64,000 nucleotides of DNA. Origin: Jeotgalibacillus sp. S-D1. Its GTDB lineage: Bacteria > Bacillota > Bacilli > Bacillales > Jeotgalibacillaceae. The notes under the pieces were generated by a model. That model saw nothing but the letters and a program-made list of their open reading frames with translations. It searched no databases and was not told the origin of the DNA. The first letter of the stretch is position 1; each line of letters begins with the position of its first letter. The stretch is from positions 1,178,001 through 1,242,000 of the forward strand of contig NZ_SMZR01000001.1 in the NCBI RefSeq assembly GCF_004358665.1. The letters run 5' to 3'. The position numbers and the translations under genes are program-made. Positions 1-8,200 of this stretch are shown here, in pieces.

Positions 1-119
1 AGATTGGGTATTCCTTTAGCATCAATAGTCGACACAAATGCAATGGGTCTCGGCAAGATCGCGCCGATCATCAATTTGTATGCTTCCTTCCAGTTTAAAG
101 AATGTGGCTGGACATCCAT
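1..119 (-). CDS. Flavin reductase-like FMN-binding protein (5' end only)
   Basis: Only the first 39 codons are in the window; the gene runs off the left edge. A GGAGG box lies 6 nt before the ATG at 119. The visible peptide contains LPRPIAFVSTID, the pattern seen near the N-terminus of the flavin-reductase/FMN-binding split-barrel family, which bind FMN and reduce or carry flavin. It reads in the same direction as hpd but a terminator separates them. In Bacillaceae such genes are often found with tyrosine/homogentisate degradation genes, which would fit the neighbour; that role is inference and the substrate cannot be told. Confidence 0.7.
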   Translation of the reverse strand, partial: MDVQPHSLNWKEAYKLMIGAILPRPIAFVSTIDAKGIPN

Positions 120-161
120 TTCATTCCTCCATCTGTATATGATTCAAGCTATTTTCGGGCA

Positions 162-206
162 AAAATAAAATAAAAGACAGCTCACCTGCAATGCAGCAGG
201 ATGAGC
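162..206 (-). terminator. Rho-independent terminator of hpd
   Basis: The arms GCTCACCTGC (180-189) and GCAGGATGAGC (195-205) form a hairpin. On the minus strand it is followed by a T-rich tract, TGTCTTTTATTTTATTTTT. It lies just after the hpd stop codon. Confidence 0.85.
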
Positions 207-214
207 ATCTTATT

Positions 215-1330
215 TTATAGATTTCCTCTACGCTCCTGTTCTCTCTCAATCGATTCAAAGAGCGCTTTAAAATTACCTTCACCAAATCCTTTTGCCCCTT
301 TTCGCTGAATCACTTCGATAAATACAGTTGGACGATCCACGATAGGTTTTGTGAAAATCTGAAGCAGATACCCCTCGTCATCTCCATCAACCAGAATATT
401 TAATTCTTTCAGCTTCTCAATCTCCTCGTCAATATCACTTACCCGTTCGCTGAGAGTGTCATAATAAGCGGCAGGAGTATTTAAAAATTCCACTCCATTT
501 TTACGAAGGATTCCAACCGTTTTCACGATATCCTCTGTTAAAATCGCAAGATGCTGGACACCGGGGCCATTAAAGAATTCCAGGTACTCTTGTATTTGGG
601 ATTTTCGTTTGCCTTCAGCCGGTTCATTAATGGGAAACTTGATACGGCCGCCATTGTGCATGACCTTGGACATAAGTGATGAATACTCTGTGCTGATATC
701 AGCATCAGTGAAATGTCTCATTTCCTTAAATCCCATAACTTTTTCATAGTAAGATGTCCATTCCTGCATCCGCTCTACATTTCCAACCACATGATCAACT
801 GCAATTATTCCTGCATCTTCTGTGGGAATTGTCGAATCGAATTTTTCAAAACCCGGCAAAAATACACCCTTGTAATTCTGCCTTTCTATCAACGTATGAA
901 TTGTATCTCCATAAGTACCGATAACTGCCTTTTTCACTACCCCATGGCTGTCTTCAACTTCGAATGGTGCCTTCAATTCAATTGCTCCACGGGATACTGC
1001 TTCTTCATATGCCCGCTCAACATCATCCATTGTCAGAGCGATATCGCGAATGCCATCTCCATGTTTTTTAACAAAAACCGCTACATCCGAAGAATCGTTT
1101 AATGACCCGGTTATAACAAGCCTTACTTTATGCTGCTGCAGCACATAGGATACCGTTTCTCTGTTTCCAGTTTCCAGACCCGAATAAGCCACGATTTTAA
1201 AACCAAAAGCCGTACAGAAAAAATGAGCGGACTGTTTTGCATTTCCTGAATACATTTCAAGATAATCAACATCTTTTACGGGGAAGAAATCCTTCATTTG
1301 CTGATCAGCTGCTATTGTTTCTTTTTTCAT
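215..1330 (-). CDS. hpd: 4-hydroxyphenylpyruvate dioxygenase
   Basis: Converts 4-hydroxyphenylpyruvate to homogentisate with Fe(II) and O2, in tyrosine and (after hydroxylation) phenylalanine breakdown. The protein of about 371 residues has two vicinal-oxygen-chelate halves. The metal ligands are visible in the C-terminal half: His in DHVVGNV, His in GPGVQHLAIL and Glu in FIEVIQR, followed by the family C-terminus KGFGEGNFKALFESIE. The open frame starts at 1345, but its GGAGG box lies inside that extension, so translation should begin at one of the tandem ATGs at 1333 or 1330 (8 nt spacing for 1330). It is monocistronic, with its own terminator and an inverted repeat in the promoter region. 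Homogentisate dioxygenase is not in the window. Confidence 0.95.
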   Translation of the reverse strand: MKKETIAADQQMKDFFPVKDVDYLEMYSGNAKQSAHFFCTAFGFKIVAYSGLETGNRETVSYVLQQHKVRLVITGSLNDSSDVAVFVKKHGDGIRDIALTMDDVERAYEEAVSRGAIELKAPFEVEDSHGVVKKAVIGTYGDTIHTLIERQNYKGVFLPGFEKFDSTIPTEDAGIIAVDHVVGNVERMQEWTSYYEKVMGFKEMRHFTDADISTEYSSLMSKVMHNGGRIKFPINEPAEGKRKSQIQEYLEFFNGPGVQHLAILTEDIVKTVGILRKNGVEFLNTPAAYYDTLSERVSDIDEEIEKLKELNILVDGDDEGYLLQIFTKPIVDRPTVFIEVIQRKGAKGFGEGNFKALFESIEREQERRGNL

Positions 1331-1372
1331 CATCCATACCTCCATTTATTTGAAATATTTCCAATATTATAG

Positions 1373-1393
1373 TTTCAGTATAAAGAACTGAAA
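1373..1393. promoter_or_regulatory. Inverted repeat upstream of hpd, candidate operator
   Basis: TTTCAGT-N7-ACTGAAA is a perfect 7-bp inverted repeat about 45 bp before the hpd start. On the minus strand a TTGCAA ... TATACT pair (18 bp spacer) and a TATAAT overlap it, so it sits in the likely promoter. The cognate regulator is unknown. Confidence 0.45.
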
Positions 1394-1455
1394 ATACAGG
1401 TTGCAAGAGTACAGGCTAAAGCTACAACGCTGTTGTGCAGCGAAGAGTTTTTCCA

Positions 1456-2910
1456 TTATTGGTGCTGGATTCTTGATCCTACTTTTTCCATTTCCTGCTT
1501 TTTAGGCGCTAAATGAACGGCTCTTCCTGTTAAAGCCTCAACCGCTTCCAATAGCCCTTCATTTAGACTCGGATGAGGGTAGTGAAGAAATGAAAGATCT
1601 TCAGCTCTTGCCACCATTTCCAGCGCAAGTGTGGAAGCCGAAGCCATTTCAACAGCTCCCTGTCCAACTATGTGAATTCCTACAATCAATTCAGAATCAC
1701 CGTCCATAATTACCTTTATAAAACCTTCCCGCTCTCCGGTAATTTCCGCAAATCCATTACCCCCCATGGGAAAAATGGCAGTCTGGACATTATTAAATTC
1801 ATTTCTTGCCGCTTCCTCTGTCAGCCCTGCAAATGATAGGGGAGGATTCATATGAACAACTGTAGGAAGAAATGTAAAGTCGGCTTCTGAAGGTATACCA
1901 GCTATTTCTTCTGCTGCCGTTTTCCCCTGCTTAATCGCTTTTACAGCGAGTGCCTGACCTTCTGTAACATCGCCAACAGCATAAATATTCTTTATTGAAG
2001 TTCTGCAGGCGCGATCAATTACGATGTGGCCCTCTTCCCCCATATTCATTTTTAAACGGTTAATCCCCAAGCTGGCCGTATTTGGAATCTGTCTGGCTGA
2101 TAAAACAAAATGGGTGGCTTCTAAGGCTTTAGTTTTCGCACCGTTTTCTTCTGTCAAATGAATTGTTAAGAAGTCCTCTGACTGTATGCTTTGAATCATC
2201 TTCCCTGCTATAAGCTGTATTTTTCTTTTCTTTAATAATCGCTTAATTTCTTTGTTGACAGAGGAATCAAAGTCAAATTCCTTTCCCGCATTATCCAGAA
2301 TGAGCGAAACCTTTGACCCAAATTGCTGAAAGGTAAAAGCTGTTTCAAGCGCCAGGTAGTCACTGCCGCAAATTACAAGATGCTCCGGTACTTCTTCAAT
2401 CGAATAAATCGATTCGGAGGTAAAGATCTGCTTGTTATCTGCTTCTTCTATCATTTCATGTGAACTGCCCGTTGCAATAACTGCAGAATTAAATCGGTAG
2501 ACAGTAAAGGAATGATCATTTTCCACACCTATTCGGTCCTCCGATAAAAAGTAAGCTGAGCCCTTAATAAGCTCTATGTTGTTTGCTTGAATTAATCCCT
2601 CCACTCCAGCGCCAAGCCGGGTGATCGTTTCATTCACATGAGTATGTAATCGTTTCAGGTCAAACCGAAAATCTTCAACGTTAATTCCAAAACGGTCATA
2701 TCGCTTTAAATCATCCAATTTCTTAGCTGCTGCAGCGAACATTTTTGACGGAATGCATCCTTTTGCTAAACAAATGCCCCCAAGTGATGTTTTTTCAATA
2801 ATTGTCACCTGTTTGCCCATCTGAGCCGCGCGAATAGCGGCATGGTATCCTCCTGGGCCTCCTCCAATTATTACGACATCGCGTTCTTCCGCAATTTCTC
2901 CAACAACCAT
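1456..2910 (-). CDS. lpdA: Dihydrolipoyl dehydrogenase (E3) of the 2-oxoacid dehydrogenase complex
   Basis: FAD enzyme of 484 residues that reoxidises the lipoyl groups of E2 with NAD+. It has the FAD-binding GGGPGGY (16-22) and the redox disulfide C47-x4-C52 in GGICLAKGCIPSK. It also has a second dinucleotide fold, the FAD loop YAVGDVTEGQALAVKA, and a C-terminal HPSLNE in the position of the catalytic His-Glu pair. The usual motif here reads HPTLSE, so this one is slightly divergent. Its ATG shares one base with the E2 stop codon (TAATG), so it is translationally coupled. It is the last gene of the operon led by phenylalanine dehydrogenase, which suggests a dedicated E3 rather than the housekeeping one. 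Confidence 0.93.
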   Translation of the reverse strand: MVVGEIAEERDVVIIGGGPGGYHAAIRAAQMGKQVTIIEKTSLGGICLAKGCIPSKMFAAAAKKLDDLKRYDRFGINVEDFRFDLKRLHTHVNETITRLGAGVEGLIQANNIELIKGSAYFLSEDRIGVENDHSFTVYRFNSAVIATGSSHEMIEEADNKQIFTSESIYSIEEVPEHLVICGSDYLALETAFTFQQFGSKVSLILDNAGKEFDFDSSVNKEIKRLLKKRKIQLIAGKMIQSIQSEDFLTIHLTEENGAKTKALEATHFVLSARQIPNTASLGINRLKMNMGEEGHIVIDRACRTSIKNIYAVGDVTEGQALAVKAIKQGKTAAEEIAGIPSEADFTFLPTVVHMNPPLSFAGLTEEAARNEFNNVQTAIFPMGGNGFAEITGEREGFIKVIMDGDSELIVGIHIVGQGAVEMASASTLALEMVARAEDLSFLHYPHPSLNEGLLEAVEALTGRAVHLAPKKQEMEKVGSRIQHQ

Positions 2911-4112
2911 TACATCAGCTCCACAAACAATAATGTAGGACGTTCAATCAGTTCGGTAAAACGGTTAGTAAAGGCTACAGCGCTTGCACCGTCCACTACC
3001 CGGTGATCATAGGACATGGAAATATTCATCATTGAACGAACGACAATTTCGTCCAGTTCGTTGACCATTGGACGCTTTTTTGTTTTGTGAAAAGCCATTA
3101 ATCCTATCTCAGGTTTATTTAAAATAGGTGTTGCCCCCGTACTTCCTCCAAGCGGTCCCACATTGCTTATCGTGAATGTACCGCCTGTCACATCCTCCAA
3201 AGTCAGAGCGTGAGCATTTGCTTTATCCACCAGCTCTTTCATTTTTTTCTGCAGCATGCTAAAGGATTGATTTTGAACATGGTGAATGACCGGTACAATC
3301 AGCCCTTCACTTGTATCTGTTGCAAGACCGATATGAATTTTTTCATGAAGATGGATCATTTCATTTTTCTCATCCAGAAAGGCATTAAACAATGGGAATT
3401 CCTTTAAACAAATGCTCAATGCCTTTATAAAGAACACCGTAGCGGATATGTTTTTTCCCTTTTCTTTCAGCTGTTCTTTGACCTTAAGCAGTTCGGTTAC
3501 ATCCACTTCTTCAAAATGGGTACAGTGTGGAATGGTTAACAGAGATTCCGTCATCTTTTTTCCAATCTGTTTACGCATCCCTGAGTAAGGAATCGTTTTT
3601 ACTTCCTGTTCACTTTCCTGTTTTTTAATATCAGCTGATTGTTGATTATTTTTGATCGCTGAATATACATCCTCATCGGTTATGCGGTTTCCCTTGCCGG
3701 TACCTGTTATATATTCCAAATCTATGTCATTTTCTCTCGCAATCTTTCTTGTATAGGGGGATGCCAAGGTTCGTTTAGAAGGTTCTTGCTGGTGTTTTAC
3801 AAAATTTCTTTGCACAGTAAAAGGTTCGAGCTTCATTTCTTTCTCTTCTCCAACGCTGCCCGGCACTGTCTTTTTATCTTTGGATTCAATTATAAGGACG
3901 GTTGTTCCTACAGAAATAGTAGAGCCAATTTCCACTTTAAGTTCTTTAATGACCCCTGATGCCGGAGAAGGAATTTCAGCAGTCATTTTATCGGTTTGTA
4001 CTTCAACTAACGGGTCGTCCGCCTTGACAGTGTCACCAGGCTGAACAAAAAATTGATTGATATCCGCTTGCGTCATCCCCTCACCAATATCATGAAGCTT
4101 CACTTCGATCAT
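2910..4112 (-). CDS. Dihydrolipoamide acyltransferase (E2), 2-oxoacid dehydrogenase complex
   Basis: Core acyltransferase of 400 residues. An N-terminal lipoyl domain has the lipoylated Lys42 in QTDKMTAE. A peripheral-subunit-binding domain follows near residues 115-155 (ASPYTRKIARENDIDL, TGKGNRITDEDV). The C-terminal catalytic domain ends with SMSYDHRVVDGA, carrying the catalytic His and Asp. A GGAGG box is 6 nt before the ATG. It would pass the acyl group made by E1 to CoA. Sequence alone fits a branched-chain or generic acyltransferase. The upstream phenylalanine dehydrogenase suggests that phenylacetyl-CoA is the product, which is inference. Confidence 0.93.
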   Translation of the reverse strand: MIEVKLHDIGEGMTQADINQFFVQPGDTVKADDPLVEVQTDKMTAEIPSPASGVIKELKVEIGSTISVGTTVLIIESKDKKTVPGSVGEEKEMKLEPFTVQRNFVKHQQEPSKRTLASPYTRKIARENDIDLEYITGTGKGNRITDEDVYSAIKNNQQSADIKKQESEQEVKTIPYSGMRKQIGKKMTESLLTIPHCTHFEEVDVTELLKVKEQLKEKGKNISATVFFIKALSICLKEFPLFNAFLDEKNEMIHLHEKIHIGLATDTSEGLIVPVIHHVQNQSFSMLQKKMKELVDKANAHALTLEDVTGGTFTISNVGPLGGSTGATPILNKPEIGLMAFHKTKKRPMVNELDEIVVRSMMNISMSYDHRVVDGASAVAFTNRFTELIERPTLLFVELM

Positions 4113-4125
4113 ATTGATCCTCCTC

Positions 4126-5121
4126 TTAGAAACTCATCACCTTCAAAACCGCTTCTCTCACTCTTTCAGGTGTTGGCAAATAAAAATCTTCAAAGCTGAA
4201 ATAAGGCACAGGCGTGTCAAAGCCTGACACTTTTTCCACAGGAGCCTTCTGGTATAAAAATGATGTTTCATTTATGATCGATAAAATATCATTCGCTACA
4301 CTGCTTGAAGGATGCGCCTCCTGCACAATTACGGTCCTTCCCGTTTTTTGTACAGAAAATGCAATAATGTCTTCATCAATTGGAGACAGTGTGCGTAAAT
4401 CGATTACATCACACGTTACTCCATCCTCTGCCAGCTGTTTAACGGTACTTCTGACAACCGGAACCATCGCACCCCAGGTAATGATCGTCACATCCTCTCC
4501 CTGCTCGAGGAGAGCCCCTTTTCCAATCTCCACGGTGTATTTCTCCTCCGGCACATCCTCTTTTACAGCCCGGTAACTTCTCATCGGTTCAAGAAATAAG
4601 ACAGGATCCGGGTCTTCAATTGCCGCGATCATTAACCCTTTTGCATCATATGGATTTGACGGACACACAACCTTCATGCCAGGCATATGAGTAAAAATTG
4701 CTTCTGTGCTGTCACAATGAATTTCCGGTGCACGAACTCCTGCCCCATAAGGCGCCCTGATAACTATAGGAGCGCTGTAATGCCCCATTGTTCTAGATCT
4801 AAGTCTTACTGCATGTGTCATTAGCTGCTCATAGGCTGGATAAATAAAGCCTAAAAACTGAATTTCAATAACAGGCACTAAACCATTGGCCGCCATACCG
4901 ATCGCCGCCCCAACAAAACCCGCTTCACTTAAAGGAGTATCAATGACTCTGTCTTCTCCAAACGCAGCCTGCAGCCCTTCAGTTGCACGGAATACGCCGC
5001 CATTTTTTCCAATGTCTTCTCCAAGTAATAACACGCGCTCATCTTCTTTTAACATGATGGAAAGAGCGTCTGTTATGGCGGAGAGAAGAGTTACCGTTTT
5101 CTTCCTAGTCGAGGTTGTCAT
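4126..5121 (-). CDS. 2-oxoacid dehydrogenase E1 beta subunit
   Basis: Beta subunit of the thiamine diphosphate E1 component, 331 residues, the usual length. Family blocks visible are LLGEDIGKNGGVFRATEGL, DTPLSEAGFVGAAIGMAANG and FLEPMRSYRA, and it ends in PTPERVREAVLKVM. It overlaps the end of the E1alpha gene by 17 nt. A GGAGG box lies 8 nt before its ATG, so the pair is coupled. It assembles as an alpha2-beta2 tetramer and binds E2. Subfamily blocks look like pyruvate/branched-chain E1. Arylpyruvate as substrate is inferred from the operon. Confidence 0.93.
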   Translation of the reverse strand: MTTSTRKKTVTLLSAITDALSIMLKEDERVLLLGEDIGKNGGVFRATEGLQAAFGEDRVIDTPLSEAGFVGAAIGMAANGLVPVIEIQFLGFIYPAYEQLMTHAVRLRSRTMGHYSAPIVIRAPYGAGVRAPEIHCDSTEAIFTHMPGMKVVCPSNPYDAKGLMIAAIEDPDPVLFLEPMRSYRAVKEDVPEEKYTVEIGKGALLEQGEDVTIITWGAMVPVVRSTVKQLAEDGVTCDVIDLRTLSPIDEDIIAFSVQKTGRTVIVQEAHPSSSVANDILSIINETSFLYQKAPVEKVSGFDTPVPYFSFEDFYLPTPERVREAVLKVMSF

Positions 5122-6187
5122 GTTCTTTGCCTCCGATTAAATTTAGTAACTGCTGCTTTTGTTTTACCAGCGGCAGCGTAGGCTCCTTATAAACATAATC
5201 GAAAATCACAGAGGGGTCCGGTTGAGGGAACTGTTCCATTTCACCCACCGCCTGATCAACCTCTTGCACAACCTCTTCTGTCATTTGACGCACCCAATTT
5301 TCGTCATGCCAGTCATTGATTTTCATACATCTTTCCACTCTTAAAAGTGGATCAATTTCTTCCCTAACTTTAAGACTGTTGTTTTGGTCTCGATATTTTG
5401 TGGGATCATCCGCTGTTGTATGAGCCCCGTATCTCCATGTAACAGCTTCGATCAGTGTGGGCCCTTCCCCTGAACGGGCTCGTCTCAATGCTTCTGAAAC
5501 ATACTGATAAACAGCAAACACATCATTGCCATCGATGCGCACACTGGGAATATCGTAAGCGAGTCCCTTTTGGGCAATCGTTTTTGTATTCATTTGTTTT
5601 GATATCGGGACGGAAATAGCAAATTGATTGTTTTGATTAAAAAAGACGACTGGTGCTTTAAAAATACTGGCAAAGTTGAGGCCTTCATGAAAATCGCCTT
5701 CTGAGGTTGCTCCATCGCCAAAATAGGCAATTGCAGCATTATTCGTCCCTTTTCTTTTTTCAGCAAAAGCTGCGCCCGCTGCATGTGGAATCTGTGTTGC
5801 AATCGGGATTCCCGGGGGAAAAATGTTCATTCCTTCAGGCGGAATGTTCCCTTCATTACGTCCATTCCAAAATAATAAAATGTTGCGCAATGAGTGACCA
5901 AATGTCATGGTAGCCCCATGATCACGATAGGTAGGAAACAGCCAGTCCGCCTTGCTAAGAGCGAGCGCACTACCGACCTGGGAAGCTTCCTGCCCCTCAA
6001 ACGGTGCATAAGTTCCTATTCTGCCCTGACGCTGCAAACTGATTGCTTTTCGATCAAAGGTCCGAATGCGAAGCATATGTTTAAAAAAATCCAGGGTTCT
6101 TTCTTTCGTTAAAAGCTCCTTGTGATGATCGCTGATCCAAACGCCTTGCGGACTGAGTAATTGTTGAATGGGAAATTGGTTTTCCAT
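5105..6187 (-). CDS. 2-oxoacid dehydrogenase E1 alpha subunit
   Basis: Thiamine diphosphate-binding E1 alpha subunit that decarboxylates the 2-oxoacid. The cofactor motif runs from GDGATSEGDFHEG to NQNNQFAISVP. YAPFEGQEASQVGSA and FPTYRDHGA are typical of PdhA-type proteins. The open frame begins at 6238 inside the preceding gene, but the best ribosome site (AGGGGG, 7 nt spacing) is before the ATG at 6187, which gives 360 residues. It starts 32 nt after the phenylalanine dehydrogenase stop codon. The proposed substrate is phenylpyruvate, giving phenylacetyl-CoA once E2 acts. Ordinary pyruvate or branched-chain 2-oxoacids remain possible. Confidence 0.93.
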   Translation of the reverse strand: MENQFPIQQLLSPQGVWISDHHKELLTKERTLDFFKHMLRIRTFDRKAISLQRQGRIGTYAPFEGQEASQVGSALALSKADWLFPTYRDHGATMTFGHSLRNILLFWNGRNEGNIPPEGMNIFPPGIPIATQIPHAAGAAFAEKRKGTNNAAIAYFGDGATSEGDFHEGLNFASIFKAPVVFFNQNNQFAISVPISKQMNTKTIAQKGLAYDIPSVRIDGNDVFAVYQYVSEALRRARSGEGPTLIEAVTWRYGAHTTADDPTKYRDQNNSLKVREEIDPLLRVERCMKINDWHDENWVRQMTEEVVQEVDQAVGEMEQFPQPDPSVIFDYVYKEPTLPLVKQKQQLLNLIGGKEHDNLD

Positions 6188-6219
6188 TGTCGTTCCCCCT
6201 TCGGCGAATCGAATGGTTG

Positions 6220-7329
6220 TCATATTCTTACCGCCCACTTGGGCCGTTTCATATGGGAGAAAAAACTGTTTCTTCTTGCCCTGGATTTCATGCGCTGCTC
6301 ACAAAAAGAATTGGCCGCTTCTACTGTTGTCAGTCCGCCGTCTTCTGCCCTTTTATATACATTTAATAACGATGTGTAAATCGCTTTTGTTTGTCTTAGT
6401 ACCCGTTCTTTGTTCGGCTCATAAAGCTCATCTGCAACTTGAATTAGACCTCCTGCATTTACGATATAATCCGGTGCATACAAAATCCCTTTATTTTTAA
6501 GCAGGACACCATTTTCTTCCGTCATCAGCTGATTATTCGCAGAACCTACAACTGCCTTTACCTGCAGCTGATCAATCGTTCGGTCATTTAAAATTCCCCC
6601 AAACGCACAGGGGATAAAGTAGTCGGCCTTCACCCCGTATATTTCATCCCCATTCACTACTTCAACTTCTGTTTTCATTTTTTCAGCAAGTGATTGAACT
6701 TCCAGAATTGCAAGGGGGTTTATGTCTGCCACAATTATTTTTTTTGCGCCTGCAAGCATTAATTGTTCAGCTACTTTTGCTCCAACTTTGCCGAGGCCCT
6801 GAATGGCATATGTTCTGCCTATTAAGTTGTCTGTCCCAAATAAAACCTGGCTGGTTGCCTGCAAACCAAATATCACACCATGAGCTGTAGGGATGGACGA
6901 ATCTCCGCTTCCTCCATATACTTCATCCACTCCAACGATACAATTAGTTTCTTTTAAAGCATGTACAAAATCTTCCGGTGTTGTGCCCATATCTGTTCCT
7001 GTATAAAAACGGCCGTTTAGTGATTCTACAAACTGCCCGAAGGACCGGAACAGTTCAGGACTTTTATCCTTAGCCGGATCACCGATAATAACAGCCTTTC
7101 CACCGCCAAAATCAACATCTGCAGCAGCACACTTGTAAGTCATCCCCCTTGAAAGCCTCAGGACATCCTCCAGCGCTTCATCCACGCTTGCATACGGCTG
7201 CATGCGGCACCCGCCAAGTGCAGGCCCCAGTGATGTATTATGGATGGCTATTATCGCCTTTAATCCTGTTTCTTCATCATTGCAAAATACAACTTGTTCA
7301 TGACCTTTTATTTTTTCAAACATTCGCAC
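6220..7329 (-). CDS. Phenylalanine dehydrogenase
   Basis: NAD+-dependent oxidative deamination of L-phenylalanine to phenylpyruvate. The 369 residues contain GGCRM (39-43), the catalytic lysines K66 (MTYKCAA) and K78 ([13 protein letters not shown]), the Rossmann motif QGLGKVG and VGSANNQL. The C-terminus ARRNSFF...PKW, together with [18 protein letters not shown], closely follows what I know of Bacillus badius-type phenylalanine dehydrogenases rather than leucine dehydrogenases. The start is probably the GTG at 7329 (GGAGGGG box 8 nt upstream); an ATG at 7323 is the alternative. It leads a five-gene operon with a complete 2-oxoacid dehydrogenase complex and has a cre-like site just upstream. 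Confidence 0.93.
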   Translation of the reverse strand: MRMFEKIKGHEQVVFCNDEETGLKAIIAIHNTSLGPALGGCRMQPYASVDEALEDVLRLSRGMTYKCAAADVDFGGGKAVIIGDPAKDKSPELFRSFGQFVESLNGRFYTGTDMGTTPEDFVHALKETNCIVGVDEVYGGSGDSSIPTAHGVIFGLQATSQVLFGTDNLIGRTYAIQGLGKVGAKVAEQLMLAGAKKIIVADINPLAILEVQSLAEKMKTEVEVVNGDEIYGVKADYFIPCAFGGILNDRTIDQLQVKAVVGSANNQLMTEENGVLLKNKGILYAPDYIVNAGGLIQVADELYEPNKERVLRQTKAIYTSLLNVYKRAEDGGLTTVEAANSFCEQRMKSRARRNSFFSHMKRPKWAVRI

Positions 7330-7353
7330 TACATACTCCCCTCCCGTTTAAAA

Positions 7354-7368
7354 AGAAAACGCTTACAT
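7354..7368 (-). promoter_or_regulatory. Catabolite-responsive element (cre) before the phenylalanine dehydrogenase operon
   Basis: On the minus strand ATGTAAGCGTTTTCT matches the Bacillus cre consensus WTGNAANCGNWNNCW at every defined position. It lies 25 bp before the start codon, where CcpA binding would block or reduce transcription. Carbon catabolite repression of the operon is inferred. Confidence 0.7.
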
Positions 7369-7501
7369 TATTGAATAAAAAAAATTTATTAAATGCGGCT
7401 TTTGATTTCTCCCGCTGCATCCCGCTGGAGTTTCACACCTTAAGCTCCAAATCACCTTGCAGAAATAACAGCAATTGAAATTAACAGAGTTAATAAATAG
7501 T

Positions 7502-7885
7502 TTAATACATTCTTTCTATGATTATCTTTGGTAAAACAGCCTGCTTTACAGTCCCCTGTGCGATTATATTCCTATGATTGTCGACAGCTTCAACAGAGGT
7601 GCAAACAATGCGGTCTGAGATATCTGTGACCACTGCATTCAATACAATACAGGTACCTTCCTTTGCCGTTGAAAGATGCTTGACACATATTTCTGCGCCC
7701 ATTCCTTCTTCATCGTCCTCTAAAAACGGCAACAGCACTTGTCTTGAAATCAGTTCCATATGGTAAACGACTGATACAGTGGAATACAAAGGATGAATGA
7801 CTTTATCATTAAACGCAGCAAACATATCTTTTGTCACAGTAATTGTAAGGCGCTCTGAATAGCCTTGATGAAGACCTGCTTTCAA
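7502..7885 (-). CDS. FlK-type hotdog-fold acyl-CoA thioesterase
   Basis: Small hotdog protein of about 127 residues resembling the fluoroacetyl-CoA thioesterase (FlK) family. It has VTKDMFAAF at the N-terminus, then HPLYSTVSVVYHMELISRQ, and MGAEICVKHLSTAKEGT as the core helix-strand. The open frame begins at 7909, but GAGGTGA precedes a TTG at 7885 whose product starts KAGLHQGY, as in relatives, so that start is preferred. It has its own promoter with the same operator element as paaA and paaK. A role in releasing CoA from phenylacetyl-CoA or stalled ring-CoA intermediates (as PaaI does elsewhere) is inference. Confidence 0.8.
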   Translation of the reverse strand: MKAGLHQGYSERLTITVTKDMFAAFNDKVIHPLYSTVSVVYHMELISRQVLLPFLEDDEEGMGAEICVKHLSTAKEGTCIVLNAVVTDISDRIVCTSVEAVDNHRNIIAQGTVKQAVLPKIIIERMY

Positions 7886-7926
7886 CCCATCACCTCTACT
7901 AAATAACATGCTCGTTCTTTATGTAT

Positions 7927-7979
7927 TTATATAACGTTTATTTAACGATATGATAACATTTTGTATGATTAGTAGTCAA
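7927..7979 (-). promoter_or_regulatory. Promoter and operator of the thioesterase gene
   Basis: SigA-like TTGACT (7974-7979), 18-bp spacer, TATCAT (7950-7955). Two bases after the -10 box begins a near-palindrome (7935-7947, minus strand CGTTAAATAAACG) followed by TTATATAA. This 21-bp block (7927-7947) differs from the one at the paaA promoter at a single position. Confidence 0.7.
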
Positions 7980-8004
7980 TATATTGAAAATATTTCGTTA
8001 TTTC

Positions 8005-8044
8005 AAAAAAAAGAGCGATATGTATAAGCTACATCCACTCGCTC
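8005..8044 (-). terminator. Terminator downstream of nitronate monooxygenase
   Basis: On the minus strand the stem GAGCGA.TG.ATGTA pairs with TACAT.TCGCTC and is followed by eight Ts. It ends the paaX-nitronate monooxygenase transcript before the thioesterase promoter. Confidence 0.75.
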
Positions 8045-8200
8045 ACTGCTTTCTAAACACATCTGCTGTTCGTTACTGAAGATCATCTTTATAATGAATC
8101 ACAGTTAATCTCTTAATATGATAATATATAAAAGTTCGTAAATTAATCGTAATAAGTTCAGGCAAGCATTAAAATAGGCACTTTCACTATCCTTATTTTA

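Noticed and set aside
5590-6112. Several antisense frames within the E1alpha gene
   Set aside because: They have no ribosome sites, and the opposite strand encodes a conserved enzyme throughout.
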